From positions 1 through 19,688 of the forward strand of contig CBFCXR010000032.1 of the NCBI GenBank assembly GCA_965602045.1: 19,688 nucleotides of DNA, given 5' to 3'. Below the pieces are notes generated by a model, which saw only the letters and a list, made by a program, of their open reading frames with translations, was not told the origin of the DNA and ran no database searches. Below are positions 16,760 to 19,688 of this stretch, piece after piece (within the stretch, counting starts at the first letter, position 1; each line of letters starts with the position of its first letter). The position numbers were made by a program, and so were the translations under genes. Origin of the DNA: G020354785 sp965602045 (GTDB taxonomy: Bacteria > Bacteroidota > Bacteroidia > Bacteroidales > UBA10428).

Positions 16760-19431
16760 TATTTAAAGAAATACATATTGACGGATTTGGGATATTCAAT
16801 AACTATTCATTAATAAACCTTAGGCAAGGTGTTAACATAATCCTGGGTAATAATGAAGCAGGAAAATCCACTTTGTTGAAATTTTTAAGATACACACTTT
16901 TTGGCTATCCGTCAACAGTTGGTCAAAGGATGCCTCCTTTAAACGGGGGAGATCACAGGGGTAGAATAATAGCCTTACTGTCAAACAAAAAAAATGTAAC
17001 ATTTGAAAGGATCGCAGGAAGCAGCGGAGGTAAAATTAAACTATTGTATGACGGGAGTTCAGACGAAGACCAGTTTCGATGGAACCAGTTGCTGGGAAAT
17101 GCCACAAAAGATATTTTTGAAAATGTATATGCCTTTTCCCTGGATGAATTAACTGATTTGGATAAGCTGTCAGCATCAGGTGTTGAAGATAAGATATTCA
17201 GCGTTGGCTTAGGTCTGGGAAAAATTTCAATTAGTGACGTGGAAGGAAATATTCAAAAGCAGGTTGAGGAAATTTATACCCAGAGAGGAAAAATACAAAT
17301 TATTCCCTCAATAATAAAAGAAATAAATACTAAGAAAGAGCAAATTCAGAAAATTCAGGACAATCTACCCATATACAGGGAATTGAACTCTAAAATTAAA
17401 CGTTTTGAGGATGATATTCATAACATTAAAACAAAGTTAAAAGAATGGGAGGCTGAAAGAACCAGACTGGGTAATTATTTGAAATGTTATGATAGTTTTA
17501 TTCATATAATTAATTGTGATGGAGAATTGGAAGCATTACCGGAATTGCAGGAATATCCAGGGGATGGTATTGAAAATATCAGGGATCTTGAAAAAGAAGA
17601 ACATGATCTTAATGATAAGATACGAGGATTAAGAGACGGGAATCAAGAAGAAAATGGCATTGAAGAACTGAAAAAGGAAATTAGCCATATTTCATTTAAT
17701 TCCGTGATATTAGAGAGTAAGGAAAAAGTGGAATACCTGGCAATAAACCTCGAAAAATATAGATTAACAGTAAGCGACAGGATTGAAGATGATGGAAAAA
17801 TTGATAACCATGACAGATTAATAAAACAAAAATTAAAGAATATTAATGCTAAATGGACGGAAAAGGATATCATTGATTTTTCAGATATCATATCTCATCA
17901 GGACAGGATTGATGATTTTAAAAGAAAATTTAATGAAATAGAAAACAATAAGATAAAGATCGAAGGACAACATAATGCTTTGCAAACTACAGCAAACCAA
18001 ATAAATATTAATACTATATCCGTATTGATTTCATTAATCTTTATAATTGGCTCAATAACAGCATTTTATTATTTACTTTATGTTTTAGGTGCATCTATGA
18101 TTGTAATCTCCTTATTAGTTTTTTTCTTAGGCAGGAAGTCTTTACTTAAAGACAAATCACAGGGAAGTATTCAACACCTGGTATCAGATTTAAATGACAA
18201 AGAAGAAAAACTAAAGAGTGAGTATGAAAAGTATTTAACAGGAATAAATCTTCAGAAATCTCTTACTACAGATGCCGTTCTGGAAATATTCAGAACAATT
18301 AACCAGGTTAAAAAAGATATTAATATCAGGGATGAGCTGAAAATAAAACAGGAAGAACAAAGGTCTCCCTTTATAAAAAAATTCGAAGAAGAGACGAATT
18401 CCCTGAAGGAAATTCAGGGCTTTAAGGAATCGGCCGATAATATAGAACTATTAGTAAATCAAATTGTAAAAGAGTTTAATACGGCTGAAGAGAAATCACG
18501 GTATAAGGAAGAATTACAAAAAAAATCTGATGATAAGCAAAAAGAGCTGGAAAGTACAAAATCAAAATTGGTTAATATTGAAAAACAACTTGCAACATTG
18601 TTGAAATCCATAAATGCAAAAGACAGGGAAGATTTCAGAAAAAAATATGAAGAAGAGAGCAAAGTTAAAAAGTTGATTGAAAGTCGTAAGGATGCAATAG
18701 CAAATATTGAGACTGTAGTCGGACTTAATAAATCCGGTGAAGTGATTGAATTTCTTAAAACCAGGAATAAGGAGGATATTGAGATGGAAAAGTGGGAACT
18801 GGATGAGAACATTGGTATTAATAATCTGGAGCTGGATGTTATAAATGAAGAAATAGGGAAAACAAAAAAGGAAGTTAGTCAAATCGAAGGAGAATCAGAA
18901 CTTGCAGAAATTATGACAGAACTGGAATCTGAAAAGCAAAAGCTGCATAGTTCATATAAAGACTGGATTGCAGGTAAGATTGCATTGAAATTATTGGAGG
19001 ATGAGAAAAGCAAATTCGAAAAAGAAAAACAACCGGATGTGATAAAAAATTCAAATGCATATTTTAGCAAAATTACAGGTGAGAGATATAAAAGAATAAA
19101 TGTGTCACAGGATGAAAAAGTTGTATCGGTATTTGACAAAAGGGAAGCTTCAAAAAAGATTGAACAGCTTAGCAGAGGGACTAAAGAACAACTGCTGATA
19201 AGCTTAAGGCTTGGATTTATTGAAGAATATGAAAGAAAAGCTGAACCATTACCATTGATTGTAGATGAGGTACTGGTGAATTTTGATCCCAAAAGGGCCG
19301 GAGAGACTGCCGGGATTCTTCATGAATTTGGCAAAAACAGGCAAATTTTAATTTTTACCTGCCATCCCGAAACGCTTGAATATTTTAAGAGGATGAACAT
19401 TAACCGGATAGACATAAATGAAAATGGATAG
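16756..19431 (+). CDS. yhaN: SbcC/Rad50-like ATPase with central membrane hairpin, YhaN type
   Basis: The 891 residues have the SMC/Rad50 layout. The N-terminal ATPase half has Walker A GNNEAGKST (31-39) after MIFKEIHIDGFGIF. A coiled coil follows (about 170-415), then two hydrophobic helices (about 423-441 and 443-458) separated by a short turn, a returning coiled coil (about 470-770), and the C-terminal half with signature LSRGTKEQLLISLRL (805-819) and Walker B LPLIVDEVLVNFD (Asp837, Glu838). No CxxC zinc hook is present; the membrane hairpin lies exactly at mid-protein, where the hook would be. This matches the YhaN branch, for which a membrane-bound SbcC-like role is inferred: ATP-driven gating of the YhaO nuclease at the inner membrane. 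It overlaps yhaO by 4 bases and is followed 112 bases later by transketolase. Confidence 0.92.
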   Translation: MIFKEIHIDGFGIFNNYSLINLRQGVNIILGNNEAGKSTLLKFLRYTLFGYPSTVGQRMPPLNGGDHRGRIIALLSNKKNVTFERIAGSSGGKIKLLYDGSSDEDQFRWNQLLGNATKDIFENVYAFSLDELTDLDKLSASGVEDKIFSVGLGLGKISISDVEGNIQKQVEEIYTQRGKIQIIPSIIKEINTKKEQIQKIQDNLPIYRELNSKIKRFEDDIHNIKTKLKEWEAERTRLGNYLKCYDSFIHIINCDGELEALPELQEYPGDGIENIRDLEKEEHDLNDKIRGLRDGNQEENGIEELKKEISHISFNSVILESKEKVEYLAINLEKYRLTVSDRIEDDGKIDNHDRLIKQKLKNINAKWTEKDIIDFSDIISHQDRIDDFKRKFNEIENNKIKIEGQHNALQTTANQININTISVLISLIFIIGSITAFYYLLYVLGASMIVISLLVFFLGRKSLLKDKSQGSIQHLVSDLNDKEEKLKSEYEKYLTGINLQKSLTTDAVLEIFRTINQVKKDINIRDELKIKQEEQRSPFIKKFEEETNSLKEIQGFKESADNIELLVNQIVKEFNTAEEKSRYKEELQKKSDDKQKELESTKSKLVNIEKQLATLLKSINAKDREDFRKKYEEESKVKKLIESRKDAIANIETVVGLNKSGEVIEFLKTRNKEDIEMEKWELDENIGINNLELDVINEEIGKTKKEVSQIEGESELAEIMTELESEKQKLHSSYKDWIAGKIALKLLEDEKSKFEKEKQPDVIKNSNAYFSKITGERYKRINVSQDEKVVSVFDKREASKKIEQLSRGTKEQLLISLRLGFIEEYERKAEPLPLIVDEVLVNFDPKRAGETAGILHEFGKNRQILIFTCHPETLEYFKRMNINRIDINENG

Positions 19432-19453
19432 CGGAAAGAATGGTATTTAGGGA

Positions 19454-19476
19454 TTATTCATTTTTATCCTGAATAA
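19454..19476 (+). terminator. Weak AT-rich hairpin after yhaN
   Basis: TTATTCA, a 9-base loop, then TGAATAA form a 7-base-pair stem 22 bases after the yhaN stop, followed by ATAAATTTTTAT. The stem is AT-only but for one pair, so termination here is uncertain; it overlaps the transketolase promoter. Confidence 0.35.
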
Positions 19477-19485
19477 ATAAATTTT

Positions 19486-19493
19486 TATATTTG
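19486..19493 (+). promoter_or_regulatory. Likely -7 box of the transketolase promoter
   Basis: TATATTTG matches TAnnTTTG, 50 bases before the transketolase ATG. TTTA at 19463-19466, 19 bases upstream, matches three of four bases of the -33 box. This suggests transketolase has its own promoter and is not only read from yhaN. Confidence 0.45.
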
Positions 19494-19543
19494 CAGAATT
19501 TGAAATCCAGGCTTTATTAACAAAGTAATTAACAAATACAATT

Positions 19544-19688
19544 ATGATAAACAAAGAGGTAATAGACAAGGCAGCTGATAACATTCGAGTTTTATCAGCA
19601 GCGATGGTTGAAAAGGCAAAATCCGGACATCCTGGGGGCGCTATGGGTGGAGCTGATTTTATTAATATTTTATATTCGGAATTTTTAA
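19544..19688 (+). CDS. tkt: Transketolase, N-terminal part (cut by window edge)
   Basis: ATG at 19544 opens a frame that runs to the window edge with 48 visible residues. It includes DNIRVLSAAMVEKAKSGHPG and GGAMGGADFINILY, the thiamine-diphosphate-binding start of transketolase (consensus R-x-L-S-x-x-x-V-x-x-A-x-S-G-H-P-G). Transketolase moves two-carbon units between sugar phosphates in the non-oxidative pentose phosphate pathway. The wording GGAMGGADF fits the full-length enzyme rather than the split N-terminal subunit (usually GGSLS), but the fragment is too short to be certain. Confidence 0.93.
   Translation, partial: MINKEVIDKAADNIRVLSAAMVEKAKSGHPGGAMGGADFINILYSEFL

Noticed and set aside
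18459..18882. Two Ser/Phe-rich minus-strand frames inside yhaN
   Set aside because: They are antisense readings of a Lys/Glu-rich coiled coil, which typically give Ser/Phe/Leu-rich shadows.
1..19688. CRISPR array, insertion sequence, phage or toxin-antitoxin locus
   Set aside because: No regularly spaced repeats, transposase, integrase or small toxin/antitoxin pair was seen on either strand.

Overview
The window is AT-rich bacterial chromosome (roughly two thirds A+T by eye) from a member of the Bacteroidota, most likely Bacteroidales/Marinilabiliales-like. The evidence is the gene content: a DUF4369-TlpA thioredoxin, a two-propeller Reg_prop/Y_Y_Y sensor, a PafA-type phosphatase homologue, full-length transketolase, and Bacteroidota-specific secreted proteins of unknown function. 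Promoters of the TTTG / TAnnTTTG type are visible where they can be judged. No rRNA, tRNA, CRISPR array, insertion sequence or phage gene was seen. The window looks like ordinary core chromosome with a few accessory genes.

Layout. 1-3349 is an envelope/secretion block: the N-terminal part of a TPR protein (minus), a TlpA-like thiol-disulfide protein whose last helix appears to be lost to a frameshift (plus), and two exported proteins of unknown function (minus). 3577-8742 is a signalling pair facing each other: a membrane hybrid histidine kinase with a degenerate ATP-binding domain but an intact receiver, and a 1100-residue two-propeller sensor that ends in a SpoIIE/PP2C phosphatase rather than a kinase. 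8926-11800 is central metabolism: a citrate synthase of the mitochondrial-like type and a ribokinase, separated by a 634-base gap with short degenerate repeats. 11801-12245 is a second long gap; it ends in a strong promoter-like sequence directly followed by a perfect terminator hairpin. 12246-13898 is a secreted PafA-fold protein in which most catalytic and zinc-binding residues are replaced. 14178-15275 is YchF/EngD. 15497-19431 is a translationally coupled SbcD-like/SbcC-like pair of the YhaO/YhaN type, whose ATPase has a two-helix membrane hairpin at its centre. The window closes with the start of transketolase.

How the genes work together. The clearest functional unit is the yhaO-yhaN pair, read as a membrane-tethered Mre11-Rad50-like nuclease/ATPase. 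The kinase and phosphatase at 3577-8742 are not co-transcribed, but both are signalling proteins with unusual domain make-up. Two proteins here, the hybrid kinase and the PafA homologue, keep their fold signatures while losing the residues needed for catalysis; these are the most interesting observations. I did not find a convincing multi-gene system that is wholly new.
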